From assembly GCF_010389155.1 (NCBI RefSeq), contig NC_057768.1, forward strand, positions 18,907,664 through 18,971,663: a stretch of 64,000 nucleotides of DNA, given 5' to 3'. This stretch comes from Erigeron canadensis. Its lineage: Eukaryota > Streptophyta > Magnoliopsida > Asterales > Asteraceae. Under the pieces are notes generated by a model that was not told the origin of the DNA, did no database searches, and saw only the letters and a program-made list of their open reading frames with translations. The translations under genes were made by a program, and so were the position numbers. Of the stretch, positions 10,369 to 22,093 are shown piece by piece (positions within the stretch are counted from its first letter, which is position 1; every line of letters begins with the position of its first letter).

Positions 10369-12250
10369 TGTAACACCCCAAAGTATTTTAAGGTAAAGAA
10401 ATTAACCCCTTTTTATAATTTTGACATTAAAATAAGTGTCTAGTATTTTATTTTTGGATATGGGGTTAATTTAGTTGGAACTTTAGCGGATAGCGGGTAT
10501 TATACCCTCTAATTTTGGAAAAGGGGCGTGGCAACCCAAAGATTTGCCAGCCATCCTTTTCTTTTGAGTCATCTTCCACTCCTCACTTCTTCCTTTCTAT
10601 AATTCTTCTTCATATCAACCTAACTCTAAAGATTGACCTTCATGCAATACAAACAATCTATTTAAGAATCATAATAATCATCTCTAATAATCTTTATCAA
10701 GCAAAATTTGAAAAGTTAGGGTTTGTGGTGTTAGTGGTGGTAGCCAAAAATCCAAGAGAAAAAGGGGGAAGAAGAAATTGTAACCTAAAGTCTTGAATTA
10801 GTTCTTTGAATTTTGAGGTATTGATTCCCTAACCTAGTTTTATCGTTTCTATTGAAATTAAGGTTCTTGGAGTAACCCAAAATTGGGGATTTTGCTAGAA
10901 ATTAAATTATGTATAATTTTCCCCAAAATTATTATATAACCTAGTTTGTCATTGAGTTGTATGATAAGTTTGATTAAGAAACATATGTGTTAACTTGATA
11001 ATGTTGATTTGTGAGAAAAGTTGATTTTATTAGTTGATGAATTGATGATGAAAGTGGTAGATTGAACTACCTAGTGAACTTATTGATAATAAAAGCAACT
11101 CAATGACAAATAGGATGAGTTTGTATTTAGAAAGGCTAGTGAACGATAAGAATGACTAAGTTGAGTTAGTCAAGTTTGTGAATGAAAGCTTATGCATATT
11201 ATGATATGATTATAGGTTGAAGCTTGTATTTGTGCATTGACATATTATCGAGTTATTGTTCAAGTCGCGGAGGAGGTGAGTATATTTTTATACCTTTGTG
11301 TATATGTTGGGTCGACTTCCATATGAAGATGGACTTCATGTATGGAAATCGATTTGGAGTTAAAGCCCATGTGGGGCATTGTGATTAGTGAGGCATAAGA
11401 ACCTCCGGGACCTACGAATCCCGATATGTGATATTGATTATGTTGTTTCTCTTATATCGATCCATGTATAGCGTTAAAGTACAAAGGTGAGTATGTAGGT
11501 ATGGCTCGACGGGGTCATAGGTTACATATAATAGTCCTTTGTGTGTGGCCCTCCTTCGTGTTCATAAATGTATGCAAGTATATTCACTAAGCCTTTGCTT
11601 ATAATTTTAGTTGTTTCATCTTTCTTATAGGCGGTTCCGGAAGAAGGAACTACGGTTGTTGTTTAGAGCTTGAAGTAGTGAAAGTTGCTTTTGAAAGTTT
11701 GAAGGTATTGCCATCAAGAATTGGGAAGTTGTAGATACCTAGTTATCCCACCTCTTTATGGCTCTTGACACACTTGGAATTTTGGTAATTTGTTCTTGAT
11801 ATATATTTCAACAAAGGTGAACATATGTGGGTCATTTGGAATGACAAAACTTGTATTTTGACTTAGAAAGTGTCAATATGGGTAAATGACCCATTTGAGT
11901 GTGTTCATGAGTGTAGATCAAATGGATGTTGTAATTATGTTTGAAAATGTGTCAAATACTTGTTTGTAACTCAGAAATGTTGATTATGAAGTTTGGTTTT
12001 AAAGTTGGAAAGTTGTAGGTTTGATCAAGTGTTAAAATGAACTATGGTTTTTCTAATCTGGGTGCCCACTGCGGCGCAATGGGGACTAATCCTCCTACTG
12101 CGGTGCAGTGAGGATCCTCAAAAATTTTTAGTGTTTTGTTCCCACTGCGGCGCAGTGGGGAATGCAACCTCCCACTGTGGCAAAGTGGGGTAATTTTTTA
12201 AGAAAAAGAAAAGTTTTCTTAATTCTTTTAAATCGGGTCGTGTTGTTTCA
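10369..12250 (+). repeat. 5' LTR of gypsy element
   Basis: 1882 bp, from TGTAACACCCCA to TGTTGTTTCA, followed by the tRNA-Met-type site. It aligns with 16362-17143 plus 22739-23743. Near its 3' end is a cluster of GC-rich mini-hairpins (12066-12190), for example CCCACTGCGGCGCAGTGGG at 12141-12159. Confidence 0.9.
12066..12190 (+). repeat. Cluster of GC-rich mini-hairpins in gypsy LTR
   Basis: Four copies of a motif with stem CCCACTGC / GCAGTGGG around a GGC loop, at about 12066, 12095, 12141 and 12171. The third is perfect (8-bp stem); the others have one to three mismatches. The same cluster lies at about 23565-23695 in the 3' LTR. The surrounding LTR is AT-rich. Confidence 0.8.
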
Positions 12251-12253
12251 AGT

Positions 12254-12266
12254 TGGTATCAGAGTC
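12254..12266 (+). other. Primer binding site, tRNA-Met type
   Basis: TGGTATCAGAGTC, three bases after the LTR end. It defines the element as plus-strand. Confidence 0.85.
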
Positions 12267-12542
12267 GAGGTTTAAGGGATTTAGGTATTCCCGTCATTTA
12301 AAGAGTGCCTAGACTTAAACCTTGGACATGACTTGACCTTAGGGTTCGAAATTTTATATGGGACCTGAAAGAGTGTTTGATGATGCTAGCTTATGAACTT
12401 GCTAGTATTTATGCACAATAAGAAGCCAGCCTTGTTGCGGTTGAAGTACTAACAACTTTATAAACTAACCGCATCAAACTTTGGAACGGTCTAGTATAAA
12501 GTTATGGGTTATGGCTTATAGTTCGTAGAGTGGAGGTAGGTT

Positions 12543-13772
12543 ATGGGTTTGAATCAGTTTATCTTTTCTTATTATAGTATGGCTGAGCAACATAACAAAG
12601 AAGAAGAACATATTTTTGCCGAGAATAGGATGGATATCTCGGATCAAATTGGGAGAGCATTAGAGAAACATACCCCCATTTTACTCAAAAGATTGAATGC
12701 TACTATGGAAAGTGCTATGAACGACCATATAGCTCAAATGATTTAAGAAGAGGTGGCGATAAATGTGCAAAGGGAATTCGAAAAGCGGGATGGAAAAGTT
12801 AAGGGTAAAAAGACTAATGAAGAAAGAGAAGTGGAAGTGACGGGGGAGAAGGTTTACAAAAAGAAGTTCACTTTTAGGGATTTCGAAGTATATCACCCAC
12901 CCGAGTATCACGGTGACCGTGATCCCATAGTTTGCACAAGGTGGATATCGGAGATTGAGGGAGCCTTCTGTACTAGCCAATGTCCTTCACATCTTAAGGT
13001 AGGGGCATGCTCCGTAATAGTGGGAAAACGTGGTGGGATGTTTTGTTGACTATAAAGAAAGAAGCTTTGGATCATGTGGCGTGGCCCGAAATCAAAACCA
13101 TGTTTTTCAAGGAGTTTAGGTCGGAGGCTGAAGTAACTAAACTGAGAAGTGAATTTCTCAATGAATTTCGCGCTCAATTCTTGGATATAGCCCAATTTTG
13201 TCCAGAACCAATTGTTAAAAGAGCAATTCTATTTGAAGTTGAAGAAGAGCTTGAGGGAGAAGATAAGCGTACGTCAAATGGAGTTCTTCTCCATGTTGGC
13301 GGATGTGGCTAGAGATCATGAGATTTAACAATCAAGAGTTGATGAAGGTGAACTAAAGAGGAAGCATGAGGACACTAATTCTCCGAATAAGCGGTTCAAA
13401 CAAGAGGGTAGTTCTGGTAATAACTCTACTAGAAAGAACATCCCCTTTTGTCGTCAATGCAAGAGGAATCATTCTGGAGTGTGTAGGGCAACGGAGAAGG
13501 GTTCCTATAATTGTGGGAAACCGGGACACACGAGCCAGGAATGCAAGTCAAGACCCCATAAACCTGTCATATGCTTTAAGTGTTATGAAGAGGGTCATAT
13601 GAAGAGTTCCTGTCCTAAGTTGACCGAAGAGGAAAGACTTGAAGAAAGGAGGAGGGAAGCGGAAAGGAAAAATGTTCAAACTCAAAGGAACCAACGGGGA
13701 AGATCTTTCCAACTCACTGTGGAGCAGGCTAGGAATGCAAATGATGTTGTTACAAGTACATTTCTTGTGTAA
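12543..13772 (+). pseudogene. gag: gypsy gag with two zinc knuckles, broken
   Basis: Starts MGLNQF or, better, at the internal MAEQHNKEE. Frame breaks: in-frame TAA at about 12744, a frameshift near 13015, and others near 13200-13480. The capsid-like region is recognisable (YHPPEYHGDRDPIVCTRWISEIEGAF, then LRNSGKTWWDVL). Two CCHC knuckles follow around 13500-13620: SYNCGKPGHTSQEC, with the first Cys changed to Ser, and CFKCYEEGHMKSSC, intact. Gag would form the particle and bind RNA. It cannot be made from this copy. Confidence 0.75.
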
Positions 13773-14253
13773 TGTGCCTATGCGAATTCTTTTTTATTCA
13801 GGGGCAAATAGATCTTTTGTTGCAACTAGGATGATTCATGTTATTCCAATGTCTAAGTCGAGTTTAGATTATATATTACAAGTTGAAGTCGAAAATGATA
13901 GAACGGAGTTAGTAAAAGATGTGTATAAAAATTGTGAAATCAAGATCACTACGGAACTCTTTCAAGCTAACTTAATTCCTTTCCCGATGGGAGAGTTTGA
14001 TATAATCTTGGGGATGGATTGGTTGAGCTCTTGTAATGCTAAAATCGCGTGTGACGAAAAGGCAATATACTTGAAGACTTCTAAGGGTGAAGATTTGGTG
14101 GTTTATGGTGATAGGAAAAAGCGTTCTACATCTATTTGTACTTTTGCTCGTGCTAAACATTATTTGTCTCATGGATGTCCAGCTTGTCTAGCTCACATTG
14201 TCGATATTGAGAAGAAACCTCTACTTATTGAAGACATTTCGATCATTTGTTAA
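13639..14253 (+). pseudogene. pol: gypsy aspartic protease, active-site Asp lost
   Basis: The protease region shows VPMRILFYSGANRSFV where the family has FDSGA: the catalytic Asp is Tyr. The second conserved part, FDIILGMDWLSSCNAKIACDEK, is present. The frame ends at TAA 14251-14253 and the same frame continues straight into RT, so this is an in-frame stop, not a domain border. Confidence 0.75.
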
Positions 14254-15786
14254 TTTGTCGATGTCTTTCCCGAAGACTTGTCGGGTATTCCTCCCGAATG
14301 GCAAGTTGAGTTTACTATTGATCTTATTCCGGGGGCTAACCCCATTGCTAAAGCTCCTTACCGTTTGGCTCCAACGGAAATGCAAGAAATGATGAAGCAA
14401 CTTCAAGAATTGCTTGAAAAAGGGTTCACTTGCCCTAGTAATTCTTTTTGGGGTGCACCGGTACTTTTTGTCAAGAAGAAGGATGGAAGCATGCGTATGT
14501 GTATTGATTATCATGAGCTCAACAAAGTGACCATAAAGAACAAGTACCCTTTACCTAGAATTGATGATTTGTTTGATCAACTTCAAGGAGATTCATATTT
14601 TTCCAAGATAGATCTTCGTTCAGGTTATCATCAACTCAAAGTACGTGATGAAGACATTCCTAAAACCGCTTTTTGTACTCGCTATGGTCATTTTGAATTT
14701 GTTGTCATGCCTTTTGGTCTCACAAATGCTCCCACGGCTTTCATGGACCTCATGAACCGTGTATGTCGTCCCATGCTTGATAAATCCGTGATCATTTTCA
14801 TTGATGATATTCTCATCTATTCTAAAAGCTCCTCCGATCATGAAGTTCATTTACGTGAAGTACTATTAGAGACATTGAACAAAGAGAAGCTTTATGCCAA
14901 ATTTACAAAATGTGAATTTTGGTTAAGAGAAGTACAATTCGTTGGTCACGTTGTTAATAGTGAGGGAATTAAGGTAGACCCGGCTAAGATAAGTGCGGTG
15001 ATGAAATGGGAATAACCTAAGAATCCGTAGGATATTAGGAGTTTCCTTGGCTTAGCGGGCTATTACCGTCGTTTTATCCAAGATTTCTCTAAAATAGCTT
15101 CCCCATTGACCAAGTTGACTAGAAAGAATATCAAGTTTGAATGGAAAGGCGAACAAGAGTTGGCTTTTCAACAACTTCGAAAAAAATTAAGACAAGCGCC
15201 GGTCCTTGTTTTGCCTGACAGTTTAGAAGATATGGTGGTGTATTGCGATGCATCATCTAATGATCTTGGTTGCGTTCTTATGCAACGAGGTAAGGTCATT
15301 GCTTATGCTTCAAGGCAATTGAAAGAGCATGAAAAACGGTATCCTACACATGATTTGGAGCTAGCGGCGGTGCTCTTGGCTTTAAAAATTTGGCGCCATT
15401 ACCTTTATGGAGTCAAGTTTACCATTTATTCTGATCATAAAAGCCTCAAGTACTTCTTTAAGCAAAGAGATCTTAACAATCGCCAGCGAAGATGGTTAGA
15501 TCTTTTGAAAGCTTATGATTGTGAGATCTTGTACCGTCCCGGGAAGGCTAATGTTGTAGCGGACGCCTTGAGTCGGAAGAGTTCTCATCATACCTTAGTC
15601 GTTTCTCCCCTATGGGTTTTGATCACTAATGATTTCTTTGATCAAATTAAAGAAGCTCAAGAAAAGGCTTTACAACGAGATCCTAAGAAAGAAAGAATTC
15701 AAGGTCAAATTCAATATTTTACCAAGATTCTCGAGGCCTTACCTTACGTTTTGGGAGGATTTGAATTCCATTCTTTTGTGAGTTGA
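14254..15786 (+). pseudogene. pol: gypsy reverse transcriptase and RNase H, with stops
   Basis: RT begins [20 protein letters not shown]. It contains [20 protein letters not shown] and the catalytic FIDDILIYS (about 14800-14826). In-frame stops at 15013-15015 and 15028-15030 separate it from the thumb ([11 protein letters not shown]). RNase H follows in the same frame: [30 protein letters not shown] and ADALSRK, so the Asp, Glu, Asp, Asp set is complete. The frame ends at 15784-15786. Apart from a few point stops the sequence is well kept. Confidence 0.85.
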
Positions 15787-15847
15787 AGCAAGTTCTACTT
15801 GATGAGGCTCACAAATCCAAGTACTCCATTCACCGGGCGCTACCAAG

Positions 15848-16361
15848 ATGTATCATGACTTAAAGGTAGAATATTGGTGGCCCAGAATGAAGCGTGATGT
15901 GGTGAAGTATGTAGAGAAATGTTTGACTTGTGCACAAGTGAATGAGGAGCACCAAAAGCCTTATGGTAATTTGCAACCTTTGGAAATCCCCAAGTGGAAT
16001 TGGGAGGATATCACCATGGATTTTGTCACCAAATTGCCCAAAACACCTAGAAATCAATTTGATACGATATGGGTAATAGTTGATAGGTTTACTAAAAGTG
16101 CCTTGTTCCTTCCAGTTCGTGAAGCATCTTCATCCGAGGTATTGGCGAAGATTTATGTAAAAGAGGTGGTGGCAAGACATGGAGTTCCCATCTCCATCGT
16201 TTCGGACAGAGACACTCGTTTTACTTCTCATTTTTGGCTCAAATTCCATGATGAAATGGGTACAAGGCTCAACTTTATCACCGATTATCATCCCCAAACG
16301 GATGATCAAAGTGAGAGAACCATCCAAACGCTCGAAGACATGCTACGGGCATGTATAATCG
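15848..16361 (+). pseudogene. pol: gypsy integrase, truncated at an LTR junction
   Basis: The zinc-finger part is partly lost; KCLTCAQV keeps the CxxC. The catalytic core is present: MDFVTKLPK (first Asp), VSDRDTRF (second Asp) and QSERTIQTLEDML (Glu). After ACIIDFG at about 16361 the frame runs into LTR sequence (GAWQPKDVPAILFF to 16417), which is not integrase. The C-terminal domain and any chromodomain are deleted. Confidence 0.85.
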
Positions 16362-17143
16362 ATTTTGGAAAAGGGGCGTGGCAACCCAAGGATGTGCCAG
16401 CCATCCTTTTCTTTTGAGTTATCTTCCACTCCTCACTTCTTCCTTTCTATAATTCTTCTTCATAGCAACCTAACTCTAAAGATAATCCTTCATGCAATAC
16501 AAACAATCTATTTAAGAATCATAATAATCATTTCCAATAATCTTTATCAAGCAAAATTTGAAAAGTTAGGGTTTGTGGTGTTAGTGGTGGTGGCCGAAAA
16601 TCCAAGAGAAAAGGGGAGAAGAAGAAATTGTAACCTAAAGTCTTGAATTAGTTCTTTTAATTTTGAGGTATTGATTCCCCAACCTAATTTTATTTTTTCT
16701 ATTGAAATTAAGGTTCTTGGAGTAACCCAAAATTGGGGATTTTGCTAGAAATTGAATTATGTATAATTTTCCCCAAAATTGTTATATAACCTAGTTTGTC
16801 ATTGAGTTATATGATAAGTTTGATTAAGAAACATATGTGTTAACTTGATAATGTTGATTTGTGAGAAAAGTTGATTTTATTAGTTAATGAACTGATAATG
16901 AAAGTGGTAGATTGAACTACCTAGTGAAATTATTTAAAATGAAAGCAACTTAATGACAAATAGGATGAGTTTGGATTTAGAAAGGCTAGTGAATGATAAG
17001 AATGACTAAGTTGAGTTAGTTAAGTTCGTGAATGAAAGCTTATGCATATTATGATATGATTATAGGTTGAAGCTTGTATTTGTGCATTGACATATTATCG
17101 AGTTATTGTTCAAGTCGCGTAGGAGGTGAGTATATTTGCATAC
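16362..17143 (+). repeat. 3' LTR of gypsy element, left half (5' end deleted)
   Basis: Aligns with 10513-11290 of the 5' LTR. The first 140 or so bases are missing because of the deletion that fused integrase to the LTR. The last five bases, catac (17139-17143), are the left target duplication of the inserted Tat-type element. Confidence 0.85.
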
Positions 17144-17788
17144 TGATGATATACCCATACGGAGCTCTAGCTCCGTATCCAAAGCAGAAGCAGAATACGA
17201 AGTCATCTTCGTACAAGTAAAGTTACTTATACACATAATGGAGCTTGACCTCCGTTCAGCATAATCATTCCGGAGCTCTAAAGGAAATAATTTCCTAGCT
17301 CCGAGGAGATATACAACAAAAAATGGATACAATCTATTCCGTAATTAATCAATTAAATATATATCGAAGCTCCGATATACTCGGACACGGCTTGGTAACA
17401 AGATTACCACAAATCTCCTCAAGAAGGAAACAAGATATTCACAAAGGAGGAAGAGATTTACCTTAAGTCTCTTACCCTCCTCTCCAAGTTATCTACCCTT
17501 CTATATAAATAGAGGAAGAGCCTCACGACATATTGATATTTTTCATCCACACAATTCGTATACATCGCATGAACTATACACTATAACCCTCTCATGAGTT
17601 TATTCGACCTCCCGATAAACCCTAAACAAAACCTTCGAAACCCTAAGTCAAACGAATCGACTTAGTCATCAAACCATTCGGCGTAAAGCGGTCTCTCCGA
17701 CCCTCTAACCGTAAGGGAATCGCCGATAAACACCCACAACCCACCTCACACCTTCGGTTGAGTCGTAGTGCGATTATTTGATCAAACA
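17144..17788 (+). repeat. 5' LTR of Tat-type element
   Basis: Begins TGATGATATACCC and ends TTGATCAAACA. TATA box CTATATAAATAGAGG at 17501-17515. The first 200 bases are rich in GGAGCTC and CTCCG motifs. Confidence 0.92.
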
Positions 17789-17789
17789 A

Positions 17790-17810
17790 ATTGGCGCCAT
17801 CCGTGGGACC
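17790..17810 (+). other. Primer binding site, Tat type
   Basis: TTGGCGCCATCCGTGGGACC follows the LTR end by one or two bases. TGGCGCC-type primer sites are usual in Tat/Athila elements. The primer tRNA was not determined. Confidence 0.8.
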
Positions 17811-17856
17811 TATTTGTTCTTAAAACCGGACCTACCCACGATCCAAATTAAGCATT

Positions 17857-19224
17857 ATGTCAAACCCAGATTCCCCGTCGATAGAACAAGGGTCGAGAAC
17901 TGCATACGAGCGTGGCAAAGATGGTGACCAGGATTTCACCGTCGAGATCGTGAGCCCCCCAAACATCTGGGAGGGCGACGGCCTAACGCTTCCTGGGGTG
18001 GGAGAGGGTACTGCAGAAACCCCTGAATGTCCAGACCAGGATAACCCTTCGTCTTGGGCATTGGAAAATTCAAAAAGAAACGACGCCCAAAACCTAACCC
18101 CGGAGACCAACTTGGCGAACGGAGGTAAAGAAAACCGGCTGTCACCCAGAAAAATCCCAGAGGAAGGCACCAACCCTTAAAACAAATATCGAGGCAGCAA
18201 CGAGTCAGCCAAAGGATCGGGAACAGTTTACCCGACCTACCTACCGTACCCCGTTAATCCGTCATGCCAGGAACTACTATAAAGCGCTACGACCGATAGC
18301 ATGATACGGCCACACCAACTAATATATCTGTCATATTATTACGGAGGGTACCCCTATCCTAGTGGGACGACACAACCCCAGCTTACTACTCCCTTAACCG
18401 GAGGTTGCCCAGTGCAAATACAAGTATCATGGTACTACCCGTATGTGTTTGCAGCACCACAACATCTCCAGGTGTCCCTTTCGGTCGAAGCCAAAGAGGG
18501 AGGGGCCTCCACGGCAGAACCAGGGCCTAAGTACAAGGGGTCATGAGCGCAGTTTTCGAAAAAGTTGCGCCTTCATATGCCACCTGTAAAGTTGTTAGAC
18601 GCCCACGACCTCCCATGGTATGATGGCACCTCCGAAGTTAACAGCTTCCTCCAAAAAATTGATGACACGGCCCAGCATAAGGGATGGGGTGACGCAGAAG
18701 TATGCCATGTCATACTTTACGTCCTACACGGAAAGGTCAGGAATTGGCTGGAAAGCCAACCAGAGGAAAGTATACACGATGCCAGAAGTTTCAGAACAAA
18801 GCTAATGAACGAATTTGGATCCCACCTCCGAACACACGAAATAAAGCAAGAGGAGGGTGAGGAGATAGAAGATTTCCTGCAGCGGTATGGAGATCGGATC
18901 TGAAACCTAGTGCGTTTGTCCGAGCAAGGGAAGGTATCTGGGGCCATACATGGCCTCCGATCAAAAGAACTTATATGACATCTATGCCTCAGCAAACCAG
19001 TCAGTTATTCAGACTTAATCAGCAAATGTCTTGATTGGAAAAGTGCAGAGGATACAGCGGAAAAGGCCATGGATAAATGGCGCACTACAAAAGAAGGGTC
19101 CTTCAAAGCAGAAAGCTTAGGAAGCTCCGAAGAAACGGAGAGCGATGACGACTTCAAGCAAAAGACTTCGGAAGGCATTAAGACCGGGTGGAGCATGATC
19201 TCTTCCCAGTGTAAGCCAAATTAA
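17857..19224 (+). pseudogene. gag: Tat gag with in-frame stops
   Basis: One reading frame runs from ATG 17857 to TAA 19222-19224 but is broken by stops at 18178, about 18280, 18544, 18901 and 18976. No frameshift is needed to follow it. The N-terminal third is Pro/Ser/Asp rich. The retrotransposon gag core is at 18565-18970: LLDAHDLPWYDGTSEV, GKVRNWLESQPEESI, FRTKLMNEFGSHL and EEIEDFLQRY. The C-terminus is acidic (SSEETESDDDFKQK). Only point stops spoil it, which suggests death after insertion. Confidence 0.8.
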
Positions 19225-19606
19225 CCGAAGCAGACAGGGCAGCATAAAAGTAGCAGCTAGGAAAAATACAAATCTATTTTTTGTAACAATCCTCCTGTCA
19301 TGTACTTACAAGCTCCCAAAATAAATAAAAACGATCGTAATATTATCTTAAATGCGCATAAAACTTAAAATCTTTGAATTGTTAAGGGGACGCCCATAAG
19401 ACTTTTCAAAACAACCATGAGGTAATAAACCCATGAGGCTAATGCACAAGTTACTCTTTCCTTATGATCCAAGTACATAAGCATTAGTATGTTAGACATT
19501 CCTTCAAAAGGAATGCAAGTATGAGAGACATCATCCTCTCATCAAGTACACAAGATGGAGCAGTAAGGAGAAAAAGAAAGCCATTCAAACAATCACAAAA
19601 TATTGT
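19225..19606 (+). other. Spacer between gag and antisense gene
   Basis: No gene seen. Pol would lie here or beyond in an autonomous Tat; nothing pol-like remains. Confidence 0.6.
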
Positions 19607-21665
19607 TTACATTCCTCGAGGCCTAATACTATACAAATCAGAAACAGAAGCATTGGGATTAGAGGCTATTTGCTGAATATAAGGATATGTAATATTCCTT
19701 AGCGCCTCCTCCGCTTCATCAATCCTACCGGGCCTACCAAGGAAGTTCTCCCTATTGCCCCTAAGGGTAAGAACTCGCTGACTCTCCAGACGCAAAGCAA
19801 ACAGAGCACGGGCATCAACCCGGTTGGCTTTGATCAACTCGTCAAGACTTTCATCAAACTCAGGGCTTCTCATTAGCATACGGAACACATGCAGTATGAC
19901 ACCAGAGATGATCTGCCGATTAGCATTCCTAGCATCTTCGAGCTCTGTCTCTAGGTGTTCAATTAAGCCAGCAGGCCCCAAAGACACAAGAGAAGCAATA
20001 CGCTGGTGCGCAGCGTCCAGACTTTGGGTAGCCAAGGACAATGCCTCCTGAGAATCAGCTAACTCCCTCTACAAGGACTCAACCGCCGAGATAGAAAAAG
20101 CAGCTCTAAGAGAAGCCAATTCTGATCTATGCCTCTCTAAGCTTTGCTCAAGATGGCATATCCTTGCCGCAGTTGCTGAACTTATTATCCCGGAAGCAAA
20201 GGATGCTTGGTCGGAAAGTTCAGCAAGTCCCTGAGTAGGCATAGTATCCAACATCACCCTCAGGTGAACAGGGACCATCATATCCAAGCTTTGTCGACAA
20301 AGCTGCGGATCAGGCAGTGTCCCAAAGACAGAAGCCCCTACATGAAAGTATATCAAAAAAAGTAAGAAAAGTTGAAGCCTTAAACATGAAAATATACAAG
20401 GACTACCTAAACACCACGAAAGGGCTCACCAGTTGAAGGAATCTCGGCAGAGGAACCACCAACTACAGCACCAGCTACCCTCATTGAAGTCGCTTCAGTT
20501 TCATCAACTGGCTCCTTCCCATGCCTTCGCCCGGGAGCAGATGCAGTAGCTATAATAACAAAAGTATTAACGCCAAAACAAGCATCAACAAAAGGAGTAG
20601 AATGAGATAATAAAAACATCACTGACACAAGCTAAAATATGGCGTACCTTGTCCAGCGTTAGCCACTGGAGCAATACAGTCACAACAGCTTCTTCCCTAA
20701 TTGGAGAATCCGGGATGATAATAGGGGGATCAGAATTGGAAGGACCATCCCCGATACGAGGTCTCTTCGGAGAAGGAGCCCCAACACCAGCAAAGAAAGG
20801 CTCTTCCCCATCAAAGGAAACCCTGGGCCTCCTACCAATCACCATCCCCTGAGGATTCATGGTTATAGTTTCCCTAAGTGTCAACTCTGCACAAAATGTC
20901 ATATAGGCAATTAAGCACATATTGAAGACAACCAACATCAAAAGTGACATAGCTCGTACCTTCGCAACACCAGATGAGCACAGGAATATCAGGGGATCCC
21001 TCCCACGATAAAGTAATCCCGCACAAATATAAAATAACTGTGGGATATGCTACCAGCGCGAAGGGTGACCTTCGTATCTGGTGCACCAAAGGATTCTCCA
21101 AAGCAACTCCCTCATAATCATCATCGAGAAGAAATAGGCCCGAATTTAACCTACTCCTATCACACACACTCCTAAAGACTCGATGAACATACTCCTCACT
21201 GAAAAACAAAAAACCCGATCGCCAATCCAACATATCAGAGTCACTTATGCCAAAAAACAACCTACCAGGCCTCTCCTCCACCATTGCCCAACCATCACGA
21301 TTGAGCCACCTGAAAAAGTATCTAAATGTACGTACTCCAGGTTCGACCTCATATGCACGACAAATCTTAACAAAAGACATTATCACAGTAATGGCTAAGG
21401 GATGAACAACAGATAGGTATAAATCAAAACAATCAAGGATACCTAATAACCAAGGAGACAGGGGAAACCTAAGGTTGCCACCAGAAAAAGGAGCAGTGTA
21501 CATACCTATGAATCCGGAGGGCGCAACCACTATGGATTCATTCCGGCCTGGAACCCTAATTTCAGGATCACCGGACCGGCAATAGCAGCGGCGAAACCAT
21601 GCAACATCGCTCTCCGTCATCTCTGAATACGTAGTGAAGATCGTCCTAAAGTGACAAGGATCCAT
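19607..21665 (-). pseudogene. Antisense four-exon gene of Tat element (Transposase_28-like)
   Basis: On the minus strand, ATG at 21665. Exon 1 is 21665-20960 and exon 2 is 20886-20648, joined by a 73-bp GT-AG intron that keeps frame. Exon 3 is about 20549-20415 and exon 4 is 20337-19607, joined by a 77-bp GT-AG intron that also keeps frame. The exon 2/3 junction (98-bp intron) needs a one-base shift, and exon 4 has an in-frame TAG at 20069-20071. Exon 1 (GNLRFPLSPWLLGILDCF, TFRYFFRWLNRDGW, WRSGFLFF) resembles the plant 'putative gypsy type transposon' family (PF04195). Exon 2 has a basic Pro-rich stretch (SPKRPRIGDG); exon 4 is helical and coiled-coil like. Function unknown. Confidence 0.7.
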
Positions 21666-22093
21666 TGATGCTTAAGATATCTCTTTTGGAAGATGATAAT
21701 ATACGAGGAGTCGAAAGGAAGATCAAGAAAACAATGGGAGACAAAAAAGAAAAAGAAAATCGGAACCGTCAAAATATATAAAAGGATGTGACGGATGGTT
21801 TGAAAAATTGGCGCATATCAAACCCTAACCGTCGATTCAAACCTCCCTCGAGATATGCGCGTCCGTATTAAACCATCGAAGGGACATATACGCGGCAGCG
21901 TAAGATGACATATCTACCCTTATAAGATGGCTCCGGAAAATTAAAAACATCATCAGCAGATTCAGCGGATTTCATCGAAGCACCAGATTGGGACTCTAGA
22001 TCCCACCGAAGGTAGTAAGATGACTTTATTTTTTGATTTTTATAATCTAATGCGATGTTTTACAGATAAAACCTCCCATCAGACTGGGGGGCT
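21666..22093 (+). other. Promoter-side spacer of antisense gene and polypurine tract
   Basis: Holds the upstream region of the minus-strand gene (a minus-strand TATA-like TATATATTTTGACGG lies near 21770) and, at 22082-22093, the purine tract that primes plus-strand DNA synthesis. Confidence 0.55.

Noticed and set aside
16365..16646. Open frame of 93 codons also found at 10515-10796
   Set aside because: The two copies are the two LTRs of one gypsy element; the frame is LTR sequence, not a gene.
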